A stretch of DNA of 64,000 nucleotides from Isoetes taiwanensis (GCA_021234155.1 JAJEKV010000573.1:1-64000); one strand, 5' to 3'; numbered from the stretch's first letter, positions 33,968 to 45,780 are shown. The notes: a model not told the origin generated them from the letters alone. Numbers and translations: made by a program.

Positions 33968-34171
33968 TTAATTAACTGCAGTTGCAATAAAGGCTTGCTG
34001 ATCTTTGGACTGTGATCCCCTTTCTTTTTTTGTTTTCCAATAACCTGTTACCCCATCGGCAAGCTCATTGACAAAATCCAAATGTAACTTTTTAGAAATA
34101 AGATGGGGCAGCTGAGTACAGAGAACTGATAACATTTCAACTTCCAAATAGTCTTTCACAAGATCTGACAA
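33968..34171 (-). CDS. Possible last exon, product not recognised
   Basis: A minus frame of 67 codons reads like protein: SDLVKDYLEVEMLSVLCTQL, then DFVNELADGVTGYWKTKKER, and stops after FIATAVN. It has a helical, Leu-rich first part and a basic, polar end. There is no clear acceptor directly at its start and no neighbour exon that I can join. It may be a real exon, a pseudogene piece or chance. Confidence 0.25.
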   Translation of the reverse strand: MSDLVKDYLEVEMLSVLCTQLPHLISKKLHLDFVNELADGVTGYWKTKKERGSQSKDQQAFIATAVN

Positions 34172-34780
34172 AATGTAGTCATGTTCATAAATTATCTTCT
34201 TTGAAAGTTTTTTTTATAAAGTATTCAATATCCAGAAAACATAAATCCCCATCTTGTCCGAAATGATGGAACCCTGTCTAGAAAATTTTCTACAATTTAC
34301 AATAAATCTAACTCTTAATAAATAGTTTTGTTGCTACTATCATGAAAGATTGGCCATGACTACCCTTCCATTCTAACCAACTCCAGCACGTCCCACAATG
34401 AATGAACATGAAATGTGCTAATGTACGTGAACCCACTGGTGATCCATCTCACTAGAAGTTGAAAACTTTTCGAACCACTGCTCCATTTGTTTTGAATGAT
34501 TTGTTAGTAGAACAAAAAGAATGAGAAGATATGATGTGCGCCAAAGGTAGACAAAGTACAATCACCATGGCTACGAATTACATCAAGTTGCTTTTCATTT
34601 GCTTCTAACAATGGGACACATGCAATCACTCTTAATTACTCCACAATTTCTTGTCAATCCATTTCTCTCTGCAAGTCATGATAAATAAACTAACAACGAT
34701 AAAGATACTACTCCATGTAAAAAGATTAAAGGTTCAGCTAGAAACTTAGGAAGTAATAATGAAATATCTGATTACCAGAT

Positions 34781-34985
34781 GTTGTGCTAACTCCAATAGG
34801 ATAGTTTTTAAAAGTGGCAAGAACACAATGTACCAACAAAATGTATGATTATTTATGTAAAAACTGGCAAGAACACGATGTAGCAAGAAATGTACGATTA
34901 TTTATGCGGTGTTGTGCTACCTCCAATAGAATGGTCTTTAAAAGCGGCAAAGACACAATGTACCAACAAAATGTATAATAATTTA
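34781..34985 (+). repeat. 130-bp tandem duplication with a nested 57-bp repeat
   Basis: GTTGTGCTA(A/C)CTCCAATAG begins copies at 34781 and 34911. Inside the first copy, CTGGCAAGAACACGATGTA and TGTACGATTATTTATG repeat the preceding GTGGCAAGAACACAATGTA and TGTATGATTATTTATG. Confidence 0.8.
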
Positions 34986-36592
34986 CAACTCGGAATCTTT
35001 GTAATTATTTATGGAAAAGATTGGGTGTACTGCAAACCCATCTATTTAAAAGTTCACAATCAACTTATTGCAATTTTCAAAGAATGTATATAATGCATTT
35101 GATCTCAAATTATTTACACAAATATGAAAAGGAGCTTCTAGAATGTAGCACTTCTAACCGTCAGATCTTTCTAAAAAACTTGTAGATACATTTCTTTTCA
35201 GATGTATTGACTGTTCAACAGTGGAAAATGGGAACTGGGCTATTCGGGCATGCACCATGAAAAAACCCTTTTTCGATGAAGGTGAGTCTGGAAAGGCAGC
35301 CTATGCTTAGAGATTTGGTTTCATGGACAACTTGCACTTAGAGATTCAATTTCATACTATATGGAAAAATAACAATAAAAATCCTAGCTAAGTATCTCAC
35401 CATCTGCACCATTAAAAAATACAATTAAGATGAACTCGCTCCACCTTGCGTTAGTCCGACGTATATATAGGGGGGACATACCTCCACCAAGCACTGAATA
35501 TGAAGGCTCTAAACCCTATAGACCATGTGCCCTTGTGGCATACCCCTCGAAACACAATCATAACCACCATAAGAATCATCATACAAGGGATTCATCCACC
35601 ATGGAATACATATTATGTATACAAGAGTCATAAGGGTTCAAAAATAAAGGTACTCTTGATGCTCTCCCTTACCTCCATAAAATCAAGAGTTTCAACCCTT
35701 GATCAAGAAGCCTCGAGGCATAGCCCTCGACTTATCCCTTTAACCATATGGGCATGGTACCATGCAATGAATTATGAATGAAACCAAAACTTGAAGGACC
35801 AAGGGAAAAAGCAAACACAAAATTCACATGGAGGGACTCTTACCTCCACATCCCCATATTCTTGCCTTGATTGTCATGCATTATCCCTGTCATCGCCACT
35901 ATGCCATTATGTCTTACTCATCCCCATGACTCAGGATGCTATATCCATGTTGTCACCACATGCCAAGTGTCTGTATGTCATTATCCTGTCTAATTCCCAA
36001 TCATATCTCAGCATCACAACCAGCACAGATTATTTCCATTGTCATACCACAATCAATTGTACATGATTTTACGATCTAAATTGCATGATATCTATTAGTG
36101 TTTATTACAGAGAGCTCTTGCACAAGTCCCAAAAAAGCCACAATTTAACCTAAAAATTTACAAATGGAAAACAATTGCTAACATCACAGAAATCCAGCTG
36201 CAAATGACGGATTGAGTGATTCCATGTTGTAATTTATCAATACAACATAATAAAAAGGTTAAAGACAAACCCTCAACTTCATAAAGCAGTTTATGCAATG
36301 CACTCTATTGTTTTACATGAAAATATTAACTCATAAAGTATGTTTGCTGAAGAGAATAAGCAAAATGTCTTACAAGTCTCTTAAAACAACCACTGTAGTC
36401 CTCTGCAGAAACAAAGCACAAGTTATCAGAAAACACAGGACGGATCCATTGGATCCCCTTGAAGAACCATTATTCTAGCATGCAGGTAGAGACTGATACA
36501 ATAATTCAATAATTCTTCTCTGATGCGATTGGCAAAGACTAATAAGTCACTTAAAGGATAAAAGTTCATACCAAAATAAGCAAAGCCTAAAC
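34986..36592. other. No gene seen
   Basis: Several overlapping plus frames at 35430-36066 are Pro-, Ser- and His-rich and look like translated non-coding repeat. No motif, RNA gene or paired repeat was found. Confidence 0.4.
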
Positions 36593-36613
36593 AATAATGG
36601 AAGGAAGGAAGGA
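36593..36613 (+). repeat. Left target-site duplication of the LINE
   Basis: AATAATGGAAGGAAGGAAGGA, 21 bp, matches 42896-42916 except for one base (G to A). It marks the insertion border. Confidence 0.8.
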
Positions 36614-36623
36614 TAACGTGGAG

Positions 36624-38400
36624 ATGGAACACATGAGAGAGACGATGTCGGCGGCGACTACAGCGGCTGCCTTAGCAGCAGGGAAAAACAACAGAGGGAA
36701 GCGAGGAGACCAGAGAGAGAAGGATCCAGGAGACCTGTTCTGCTGTGGCAGACCTGTTCCGCAGACAGAGGGCCCGCAGACGAGTTCTGCTGTGGCAGAA
36801 ACACAAAGGAAAGTATCACAGGTAGGTCAGGCAGGCCACGATCTTGGGAGGTCACTCCACGGCTCCAGCTTCACAGAAATTTTGCTACAAGCTTCGATTG
36901 CAGCATTGGGGGCAAAAGCCCCAAATTCTGGAGATACTCTTTGCAATCTTGAATTAGGCACAGAAGGCCCATTGAGTTTTAAGAACGAAGAAGGAAATGT
37001 GGCAGGGAGTACCTCTGCAGTAGGGAGAAGTGTAGGAGACGAATCAGCACTACAAAAATCGAAATCAGCCGTCTTGGGGACCGAAGATGGTAGGAGCAAA
37101 GGAACACCAGTGCAATACAATGACATAGGCCTGATGGGGCAGAGAAAATCGGGCATGGAGGGTAGTAAGAACACCTTCAGCCAGGGAAGTAGAGGAAGCT
37201 TCTCTTCAAGGGCAGAGCAGGGGGGTACCACGAACCACGCAGCTGGCCATGGGGCTTTTGGTCCCCAATAGGGTGAAGGGGCATTCGGTCCCCAACAAGG
37301 TTCTAAGGAACCGCCAATACCCATCGTTGGGGATTATAGTTCATTCGTACCACAAGCCCCAAGGAATAGTGCAACTAACGGAATCGATAAGATCATGATG
37401 GAAGCTGAAGCAGAAGATAATCAAGCATACCCAAAGGACTTAAACAGAGGTAAGATTTTTTCTTCTACATCTGTAGATAAAGTGATCTTTCAGTATCAGA
37501 AACAGGATAGTCAAGCAGGCAAAGTAAGTGTAGGGGAAGATCAGGCTTCGGCTAGTGGCAATGCAAGGAGTAATGCAAGGGAGGCTTGGAAAAACAATGA
37601 CATGATAGCAAGAGTTAACAAGCCTAGATTCTCAGAGTGGATAAAGAATAAGGTGCCAACAGAAACAGCCCGGAGTCTGAGGGTTGATGCAGCACTTAAA
37701 ACAGTAGAAGCAGGTTTTGCCCAAGATCTGGGCAAATTAAATAAAGGCCAGCTTGAAAAAAGTGGAACTGAAAGTGTGGGAAATATGGAAGTAGACGAGG
37801 AGTCTAACTTTCCAATAGCAGAGATAGATCATGGTATGCATGTAAAAGTGGTGGAGAACTTGGTATCACGACCGTCATTGATTCTTCACGGGAGGATTCC
37901 CGGACTTTCAAAAACTAGAATTTTGGTCGCCAACCCACTTGAAAAGGTTAGGTCTCCTTTCAAAGATGAATCTCTAAAGGCTCTAGGTGGCAACTTCTTC
38001 CTCATCTTATTCCATAGTGAAGATGCAGATAAGATGGTGGCTCGTCGGCAAATGGACACTTTTATGGGGGAATATATCTTATATCAATACTATTCTCCTG
38101 GATTCTCCCCCCATCAAATGTTAGCAATCAAAATCCCATGCTGGCTGGAGATTGAACACCTACCTCCAGACATGCTGATACCAGAGTTTTTAAAGGCCAT
38201 TGCTAACACAATAGGCTCTTATATCTCACATTCCATAGCCGAGGGCCAAGGATTTGTGTAGCCATTCCAAAGAAAGACGCATACCTAAAAGGGGTGATAG
38301 TTAAGAGTGGCAAGTGCTCTTTCAAATTTCCCTTGAAATTGACCAACAAATGGGAAATATACGCAATGTTTCCGTGATCTTAAAATGGAAGGGATGGAAG
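36624..38400 (+). pseudogene. LINE ORF1 (nucleic-acid-binding protein), interrupted
   Basis: The frame can start at the Met at 36624; a Met at 36597 in the same frame lies in the target-site duplication. It runs to a single TAG at 37269, continues in the same frame to 38261 and then breaks by a shift at VAIPKKDAYLKGV. The N-terminal third is Ala/Gly/Ser-rich, basic and low in complexity. The C-terminal part (about 37820-38260: VVENLVSRPSLILHGRIPGL, FFLILFHSEDADKMV, IKIPCWLEIEHLPPDML) resembles the DUF4283-type domain of plant LINE ORF1. I do not see a CCHC knuckle. ORF1 proteins coat the element's RNA in plants. The stop and shift imply this copy makes at most a truncated product. Confidence 0.75.
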
Positions 38401-39057
38401 AGAATCCTCAGGCAAGATCTAAAGAAGAAATGAGTCCTCAACATCAACACGTCCCAAAGATCCCCCCACAAGTGATGGGGTCCCAACGAGCCACCCCATG
38501 GCTCCCCAACAATCACCCCATGTGCTCCAAGCGGGGAGGGGGGTAGAAACCCCTAACACTAGCAATGTGGCATCTCCTACCAAGGGCCTCATCGAGTCTA
38601 TCATCTCCACAACCTGTTGAGGACCCGCCAAAAATAGATGGTCAAACTTGGGAAGTGGGAGGGGCCGAGGCAAAAAGGAGAACCAGAAATATTGCTCAAA
38701 AAGAATGGAGGCTTTTGCACCAAGTCCCCCCCCGTGTGTCTTCAAAGACTCATATTGTCTCGAGGTAAACAACCCTTTCTCTCAAGACATTGAAGAAGTA
38801 ATGATTTCGTGAGGAGGCATTGCCGCACAAGGTGAAAGGAAATCGAGGAGATATTGTAGGATGGGGAGAGTTGGTTGTTATAGAGAGTACCTTCCCATCA
38901 CATAAAAATGGGGTGGGCGACCTTTGCAATGGAAGAGGAGAATGGGAGGACTAAGACCCGCCAAAGGTAACAGAAAAAAAAAAAAAAAGGCGTAAAACAA
39001 TAGACACAGATGGGAAGGGTAACATGAAAAGGAAGAAAGGGTTCCAAACATCTCCCC

Positions 39058-40122
39058 ATGAACTATAAAATCCTTTTTGGAATATCGTGGGGAGTAAAAT
39101 CCCTCGAATACAAGAAAAGCAGATTATCAAACGCAATCAAGGAGATAAATCCAGACGTTATATGCTTGCAGGAGCATAAATGTAAACAGGGGGGGATACA
39201 CGGATTGTTCAACACTATAGGTAAAGAATATGTGGGCATTGCTGCAGTAAAAGATACCGCTAGTGCAGGCACTTTGATCGCCCGAAGCGGGGGACGAAAA
39301 GTATGTGATTCATGTGTAGACAGGTTTGGTAGGTGGGCTATAATTCTATGGCAACAAGAAGGTAGAATATGGGGTCGGTGAATATTTACGCCCATAACAA
39401 CCTGTGGGCAGAGAGGTGCTTTATGGGCCACTCTCAGACACAGATTGAAAGGCTTTGGAAGTCAGGTAGCATGGCTAATGACAGGGAATTTCAATATGGT
39501 GGAGGCGGCCGAGGATAGACAAGGGGTGTCGTTAGAAATTGTACACGGGTTTGAGAAGCTTCAGTGGTGTAAATTGGTAGAGGATATGGGTTTTATGGAG
39601 TTGGAGGGAGATAAGGGATTTACATGGTGTAATGGATGGCTGGGAGCAGGGAGGACGTAAGCAAGGCACGATAGATGCTATATGAATGACGTGGCTTTCT
39701 CCATCCTCCCATACCTTCAAAGGTCTAATCAACTAAAGAATGCTATCTCCGATCATAATCCACAAGTGATATCTACTAAGAAGTGTCAGTTTAGAACTTC
39801 TAAAACAGTATTCAAATTAAATACCAGGTATTTGAAAGACCCAGATTTTGTGGAAACCTGCAAAAGCATATGGCAATCGGCTTTTAGATCGGGAACTGGT
39901 ATGGAAACCATGATAACAGCTCTTTCAAATATAAAAAATTATGCTAAAAGTTGGGGTAGGGCTAAAGTGCAAAAAGAAAGGAAAGAACTGGATTCCCTTT
40001 ATGGCCAACTCCTCTCACTTAGAGCATTGGGCCCCAATGATGGGATGGAGGAAAAAAGATTAATAGAACAGATAAAGACATTAGAAGAGGTCAAGATAGC
40101 TGAAAACAGATGTAAAGCATGA
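39058..40122 (+). pseudogene. LINE ORF2, endonuclease part, frameshifted
   Basis: An APE-type endonuclease: NYKILFGISWGVKSLE start, INPDVICLQEHKC (catalytic Glu in the LQE motif), then after a shift near 39381 VNIYAHNNLW and TGNFNMVEAAEDR (usual family form GDFN, so the Asp is Asn here), FTWCNG, CYMNDVAF and SDHNPQ (catalytic SDH). Its role is to nick the target DNA for target-primed reverse transcription. Breaks are one frame change near 39381, a stop at 39660 and a TGA at 40120-40122 that separates it from the reverse transcriptase in the same frame. Confidence 0.82.
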
Positions 40123-41730
40123 TTGACCTGGCTAAAGGAAGCTGATAAATGCACAAAGTTCTTCTTCAAGACAGCTAAAGAAAAGAAGAGATCTTCCACA
40201 CTATCATCCATCACTCAAAACGACGGCTCGATTCTCAAATCTCCAGGAGATCTCAAAAGGTATCTATATAACCATTTCAATGCTTTCTTTGGAGAACATA
40301 ACTTACCATTTCAAGAGACTTTCGAAGAGCTGGTGGTTTCAAAAGTCTCACCTATAATGAACTCTAGTCAGCAAGATATATTAAGTCTTCCCCTCTCTAT
40401 TGAGGACCTTCAAAAGGCCACCTTTTTACTGGCTAAAAATAAATGTCCGGGTATGGATGGAATTCCCATAGAATTCTATCAATGCAATTGGGAATGGGTC
40501 AAGGATGATATCTTCTCCACATACACAGACTTTATGCAAGCTGAAAATCTACATCCAAGATTGAACACAGGATGTATTTCCTTGGTTCCCAAGAGTAAGG
40601 AGCCAAGCACAATCAATGATTGGAGGCCTATCACACTTTTATCTGCTTTCTATAAAATCATAGCTAAGGCTATGGCAGAGAAGATCAAGCCAATTCTAGC
40701 TGAAGGCATCTCACAAGCCCAATCAGGCTTTCCACCGGGCAGGAGTATCCTGAGCAATGTCGCAGCAGCATTCGAAGGTTTGCACTGGGCTAGAAAAACA
40801 AGACAAAAGGTGGCCTACCTAAAGCTAGACTTTACCAAAGCTTACGACAGTATCAGATGGAGTTTTCTGCATAAAATGATGCTCAAGCTGGGTTGTGGAA
40901 TAATTTTTACAGAAGGGGTCATGAAACTTCTGCGATCAGCTCGAGCTTCAGCCCTATTCCAAGGTGAACCCTCTCCAATATTTGACATAAAAAGGGGCAT
41001 CAGGCAAGGGTGCCCCTTAGCCCCATTCCTCTTCAATATTGCAGCAGAAGCACTTTCACAAATTTTCGTGCAAGCCTCTGCAGACGGTATGATTCAGGGA
41101 CTAGAAATGTTGGATGGCTCTCAACAAATATGTAACCAATATGCAGACGACATATTTCTATTCATAGAGGCAGAGGAAGAGAACCTGTCATGCGCAGGCA
41201 AATTACTAGCCTCCTTCTCGATAGCTTTAGGATGTCTCATAAATTGGAATAAATGCGCAGTACAATGGCCTTTGGAAGAACCGCATCCCAGATGCTTGAC
41301 AATCCTACCATGGAAAATAATTCCAGAGGATGAGCATTTCAACCTATTAGGTGTTCCAGTGGGCATCAATATCGCTAATGCACAAATATGGGACGAAATA
41401 CTACTAGGCCTTCAGAAACACTTAAATTGGTGGAAGGTGGCAAAGCTATCACTTGCAGGTCGGATTACTGTGGCAAAACATGTATTAAGCAATACTCATG
41501 TCTACACGTCATCAATTTTACTAGCCCCAAAGGAGAAGGCACAAGAATTAGAAGGGCTAATCCGCAACTTTGTCTGGGGAGGGAATGAAGAAGGGGCAGT
41601 GGTCAAAATCGCTTGGTGGAAGTGCAAGAGAGATAAGACAGAAGGAGGAATTGGAATGGTCGACATATCATTACAGAGCAAAGTATTAAATTTGCCAAAT
41701 TTATATGGAAGATCCTACAGAAAGAGGTGA
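40123..41730 (+). CDS. LINE ORF2, reverse transcriptase part
   Basis: An uninterrupted 535-codon stretch. It begins TWLKEADKCTKFFF, which is the usual WLKEGDxNTKFFH region of plant LINEs. The reverse-transcriptase domain follows at about residues 100-400: KNKCPGMDGIPIEFYQ, INDWRPITLLSAFYKIIAK, QAQSGFPPGRSI, LDFTKAYDSIRWSF, GIRQGCPLAPFLF and the catalytic QYADDIFLF (YADD at 41139-41150). It ends in thumb-like sequence (FNLLGVPVG, WKVAKLSLAGRITVAK). The frame is lost at 41730. The usual GF(V/I)xGR reads GFPPGR, but the metal-binding Asp residues are present. In the ancestral ORF2 this part was joined to the upstream endonuclease. Confidence 0.88.
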   Translation: MTWLKEADKCTKFFFKTAKEKKRSSTLSSITQNDGSILKSPGDLKRYLYNHFNAFFGEHNLPFQETFEELVVSKVSPIMNSSQQDILSLPLSIEDLQKATFLLAKNKCPGMDGIPIEFYQCNWEWVKDDIFSTYTDFMQAENLHPRLNTGCISLVPKSKEPSTINDWRPITLLSAFYKIIAKAMAEKIKPILAEGISQAQSGFPPGRSILSNVAAAFEGLHWARKTRQKVAYLKLDFTKAYDSIRWSFLHKMMLKLGCGIIFTEGVMKLLRSARASALFQGEPSPIFDIKRGIRQGCPLAPFLFNIAAEALSQIFVQASADGMIQGLEMLDGSQQICNQYADDIFLFIEAEEENLSCAGKLLASFSIALGCLINWNKCAVQWPLEEPHPRCLTILPWKIIPEDEHFNLLGVPVGINIANAQIWDEILLGLQKHLNWWKVAKLSLAGRITVAKHVLSNTHVYTSSILLAPKEKAQELEGLIRNFVWGGNEEGAVVKIAWWKCKRDKTEGGIGMVDISLQSKVLNLPNLYGRSYRKR

Positions 41731-42622
41731 AGTCCCCAGGTATGCACCTCATCAACCAGGCTCTATTAGAGTCATGTAAGCATAGTAAGCCCTCCGTCAA
41801 AGTCTCACTCCCATGGTCACTCTTTTTTTATCTTAAGCCATGTAGAGAAGCTTCTCCATTCCTGAAGGGATTAATTTCGGCTTGGCAAATCGTAAAAAAA
41901 CTATTTACGCTTGACATCAACAAATTCGAAGCAGAGACTTCCCCTCCGTGGTGGATACCTGTGGTTCTGCACAACAAACAGGGCCCCTTAGGTATGGTGG
42001 CTGATGCAAGGATCGTAAAAAGGTGGAAAAATTGTGGAATAGATTCTTGTGCTCAATGGTACAATGGAGAGCAATTAGTCAGTTGGGCAGAATTTCAGGT
42101 ACGTCTTGCCTTAAAGGAGACGCAGACAAAATAATATGGGAATGTGTGGCCACAGTACTTCCAAACACCATAACTACAGGAGATCAAAATCCATGGGTTT
42201 TGCACCCCGCGATTTTGCCAAACAAGTTTGTGAAATCAAGTTATAGAAGCTTGAGGACTAAGGGTTTACTTCCAATACCAACCAAATGGGAACTAGTAAT
42301 CACGGAGGAAAATCTTAAAAGCATCTGGAGAGATGCGTGGCAGAAATATCTTCCCCCTCGGATAAATGCTTTCCTCTGGCAAGTGATACACAGGGTTCCA
42401 AGGGTCAATCAACTAGTCTCAAAATGGGACAATAACGTCAGCCCAGTATGCCCCTTGTGCGAGGCCGAACAGGAATCCATAGAACATTGTCTGGTGGAAT
42501 GTGAGATGCTGCAAGTAGTATGGGCATGGAGTCTGGATAGCTTTGAATACCCGTTAGGCACCAAGGAACTGTTGTTGGGAATCCTTCCCCTGGAAAAGGA
42601 GAAATGCCTTGATCTTCGATGA
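41727..42622 (+). pseudogene. LINE ORF2 C-terminus with zinc-binding domain, frameshifted
   Basis: Two overlapping frames continue the ORF2 tail: 41727-42134, then 42023-42622. The second carries WRDAWQKYLPPRINAFLWQV, followed by CPLCEAEQESIEHCLVEC. This is the zf-RVT domain with its Cys-x2-Cys..His-x3-Cys-like spacing, which ends most plant LINE ORF2 proteins. The overlap indicates one or two small indels. Confidence 0.8.
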
Positions 42623-42895
42623 AAATCAAGAAGACATATCACCACATTAGCTTCTACATATAGTACTTGAAAGGCTGAAAAAATTTAGGCTAGCCTTCGA
42701 GGGTGAAGAAGCAGTAAAGGTCGAAATATGGGGAACCTACCTAAGCTTACACTAGGAAGTACAAGGGAATAGTGCAAGAAGGAGCCATGTAGCTACCCTC
42801 ATCTCTATTTACAGATGAGCACACCCCTGCCATGTGGCTTTGTACCATTCCTTTAAAGTAAATAAAGTCTATTTTTTATCCCTAAAAAAAATAAT

Positions 42896-42916
42896 AATAA
42901 TAGAAGGAAGGAAGGA
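42896..42916 (+). repeat. Right target-site duplication of the LINE
   Basis: AATAATAGAAGGAAGGAAGGA, the partner of 36593-36613. It continues into a longer GAAG run (to 42923) than on the left, so the GGAA microsatellite has changed length after insertion. Confidence 0.8.
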
Positions 42917-42923
42917 AGGAAGG

Positions 42924-43650
42924 TTTTTTTATCGTCCATGGAGGCCAATCGGCCTATGGGACCCAAATTACACGGGTGCAGCAAGCCCGTTGCTACCTGG
43001 AGAGAAGCAAATAGAGAATATAGTGCAGGATTGAAAATACAATGTGTTTTTGGCATTTGTGATAAAATGAATGTAGCATCTAACGGTTGAGATGAACGGT
43101 TTAGATTGCAATCCTAGTCCTATGATCTTATTGGTGTAAATTAATGGTCGAGATTAATAGGCAAGATCATGATCCCCGTCATTGTGTTTTTGGACAATTT
43201 TGATTTCGTTTTTGCTTCTCGAGTTGCCGCCTTGGTTGTGTGCCTTGTAATCTTTCCCCGAGTGATCGACGCTAGTTCTAAACTTTCGATCCGCGCACTC
43301 TGAGCGATCAAGCCATATCCTCCGACTCGTCTTTTCTTTGGAATTCGTTTTTGTTTGAATAGGCTAAAGTTCAGGCCAAATGATGCGCTTTTTAGTGGAC
43401 TTTGATGCGAACAGAGTATGTTTTCCTGAAACCTAGTACTCTGATGGCTGCTTCTTATTCTATTTAGGATTATTTGGTTGTTTTAGCAGAGTTTTGTGTG
43501 CCTTGTAGAGCATGAGTAGAGTAGAGGCCGTGAAGGAGATTCTTAGGGCAGCCACGTTCAGGCTGTTCGTGATTTGGAGAATAAAGCATTTATTTCGGTG
43601 CAGTTGTTCTGTAAGTATTCCGTTTTCTTATTCATGTTTGTTTTCCTGCA
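42924..43650. other. No gene seen
   Basis: Mixed sequence, locally GC-richer at 43200-43330. It lies upstream of the ATP-synthase-like fragment and could include its 5' part, but I recognise no exon. Confidence 0.35.
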
Positions 43651-43651
43651 G

Positions 43652-43923
43652 ATGGCCGTGATGGAGATGCCAGAGATTTTCTTGCAGTGGGAGTTTCTTA
43701 TCAGGTACTTTTGTTGCCTTGTGCTTCTTGCTTCCAATCCATTCTTACTTCTAATCCATTTTAACCTGTACTTTCTATCAGGCATGAGGCACGTTAGGAT
43801 TGTCATCTTGGTGAGAATACAGTCAGGACCATTGCTTTGGATTCTACTGATGGGGTTATTCGAAGATAGAGAGTCCTTAACATTGGATCTCTTATTATGG
43901 AGGAGCTGGAGCATTTTTTCTGA
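43652..43923 (+). pseudogene. ATP synthase beta-like fragment with splice junctions
   Basis: After TTTCCTGCAG| an exon-like piece ATGGCCGTGATGGAGATGCC runs to TTATCAG|GTACTT at 43703. A 78-bp intron-like stretch ends in TTTCTATCAG|. The next piece (43782-43923) reads HLGENTVRTIALDSTDGVIR, then R-stop-RVLNIG. This matches the N-terminal barrel region of mitochondrial F1 beta subunits (LGxNxVRTIAMDxTEGLVRG, then KVLNTG). An in-frame TAG replaces a residue before RVLN, an earlier TAG follows HEAR, and the rest of the beta subunit (P-loop GGAGVGKT) is absent. It is therefore a broken gene piece. The first exon-like part is not clearly beta-like. Confidence 0.5.
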
Positions 43924-45005
43924 TGCAGTCAAGGAGGATCAACAGAAAGATACAGAGGAGTTCTTTGCTTTGTCTTTTAGGTTACTCTGTTATTTTCCTT
44001 CACCATCTGCTATGCATCTACCCTGCATCTTGTAAGTTTCCCTTTCCTGAAATGCTAGTGAAAGCAAGTACTGCAGTTGTAAGTAATGATATGCTCTACC
44101 GCTGCTATTACCATTTTTTAAAACTGAGTCTCTAATCTGGCTCTTAAATCCCTGCTTTGTAGTCCATGTATGCTATTAGTACCAACCAAATAGCCAATAG
44201 CCTTGCCATCTTGGGCTCTATAATAATCCCAAGACTTTGTGGCTATCTGTTTTCTACTTGTATATGGTACTTGTTTCATGTCATTAATACACACTTGATA
44301 TGAGCTATAAATAAATATTTGACAGTTTTCAGCTTGATAATTCATCAAAACTACTGAAGATGGTGATTATGAGCTCGTTGCTAATAATTTTTTTTTTATA
44401 GTTTTAAGCTTGGCAATCACTAGAGCCACTGGAGATGGTAATTATTACCTGGAAACTTTGGTGCTTACCCTGCTCCACAAACCGACTTCAAGAAAAGGCA
44501 TGCTTGAATTATTCTTTACTTGGCAAGGATTTTAACAGAGGTACCTGTACATTTACATTGCTTTGCGTTCTTCCCTTTTTGCATTACATTGCTTTGGTCT
44601 TTTCCTTTCCTCTTCTCCTCTTCTGCATGGAAAGACTGCTTTTTCCTGCGAGTTTGGGATACTTGATTCTGAAAAAAGAAATCCCTTAAATGGCTTATGT
44701 TTTATTAGGCTTGAATTATGCATTTTATTTTATTTAAGATTGTTATAATTTCCTGCTTCAATGGATTTATTTGGGTTCGATTCCCAAAAGGATTTTTAAG
44801 AAAATAAGCACGCACAAGTAAGCCAAAAAGTATTATTTTAATGAAAGAATTTTTGAAAGATAGAGCTTGATGTTTCTAAGTAGAATCGAGAGTAGAACAA
44901 TTAAAAAGAAAAGTTTAAAATTAGTTTGCACAACATAAGCTTGGGTTAGTTAATTGAAACTCAATAAATGACGTTTTTTTTTTAAACTAAATATAGATTG
45001 CATGA
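43924..45005. other. No gene seen
   Basis: T-rich sequence with several frames rich in Leu, Phe and Cys, typical of translated T-rich DNA. No motif or RNA gene found. Confidence 0.4.
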
Positions 45006-45780
45006 TATAAGATATTGGTTTGCTTCAAACACAAGATAGATTTAAAGCCAAACCATCGTCTTCTATTTTGATGGAAAATTTGTTCACTATTTTGGTAATA
45101 AACTTGAACCATTTATTCCATAGAACAATACATGTTTCATTCGGCAACCACCATGCTCTCCAAATTCATTAAAGCTAAAGTAATTATTGGTTTACAAATG
45201 AGATGTCATGATTTCTTTACTAACCTAAGATCAATTCTTTATTCAAAATATAATTGGGTTGTCTCTAACACAAAGTACCTTGAAGATACGAAGCAACCAC
45301 TAGATCGTATAGTATAAGACATTGGTTTGCTTCTAACACAACATATGTTTGAAGATACAAAGCCACATCTATTTTGATGGAAAGCTTGTTCACTATTTTG
45401 GTAATAAACTTGAACCATTTATCCCAGAGAAAAACAATGGTTTCACTGGACAACCACCGTGACTTGCAGGTTGCTTAAAGCTAAAGCTACTATTGGTTTA
45501 CAAATAAAATGTATTAATTTCTGTACTAAACTAACATCAATTGTTTCATCCAAAATACGATAAGTTTATTTCCATCACAAAGTCCTATGAAGATACAAAG
45601 CCACCACTAGTTTTGATGGATAAATGGTTAAACCTTATAATATGAAACTTGAAGCTTTTATTCTATGCGACAATAACAGTTCATGTGACAAGACATTCAT
45701 GAGCTGATTAAAATACCACTATGAGTTGCACAATTGTTTAAGTCTAAAGCTATTAGTGATTTATAAAGTATACTATTAAT
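45006..45780 (+). repeat. Tandem array, period about 307 bp, 2.5 copies
   Basis: TATAAGA(T/C)ATTGGTTTGCTTC starts copies at 45006 and 45313, and a more diverged copy begins near 45560. Shared blocks include TATTTTGATGGAAA, TTCACTATTTTGGTAATAAA, CTTGAACCATTTAT, CAACCACC(A/G)TG and TATTGGTTTACAAAT. A half-unit (AACACAAAGTACCTTGAAGA) at the end of copy one suggests unequal exchange. It could be a small satellite. Confidence 0.8.

Larger units (their letters stand above)
36614..42895 (+). mobile_element. LINE retrotransposon, near full length
   Basis: A 6.28-kb plant-type LINE on the plus strand: ORF1, then ORF2 with endonuclease, reverse transcriptase and C-terminal zinc domain, then a short A-rich tail (TAAAAAAAATAAT) next to the right target-site copy at 42896. 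The matching 21-bp duplications on both sides show the borders. The decay is light, with only a few stops and frameshifts over two long ORFs, so the insertion is fairly recent. Confidence 0.88.

Noticed and set aside
36658-37324. Long minus-strand frames opposite LINE ORF1
   Set aside because: Shadows of the plus-strand ORF1; Pro-rich and without motifs.
44765-44795. T-arm-like TTTGGGTTCGATTCCCAAA
   Set aside because: No acceptor, D or anticodon stems at the right spacing upstream; treated as a chance or repeat-derived hairpin.
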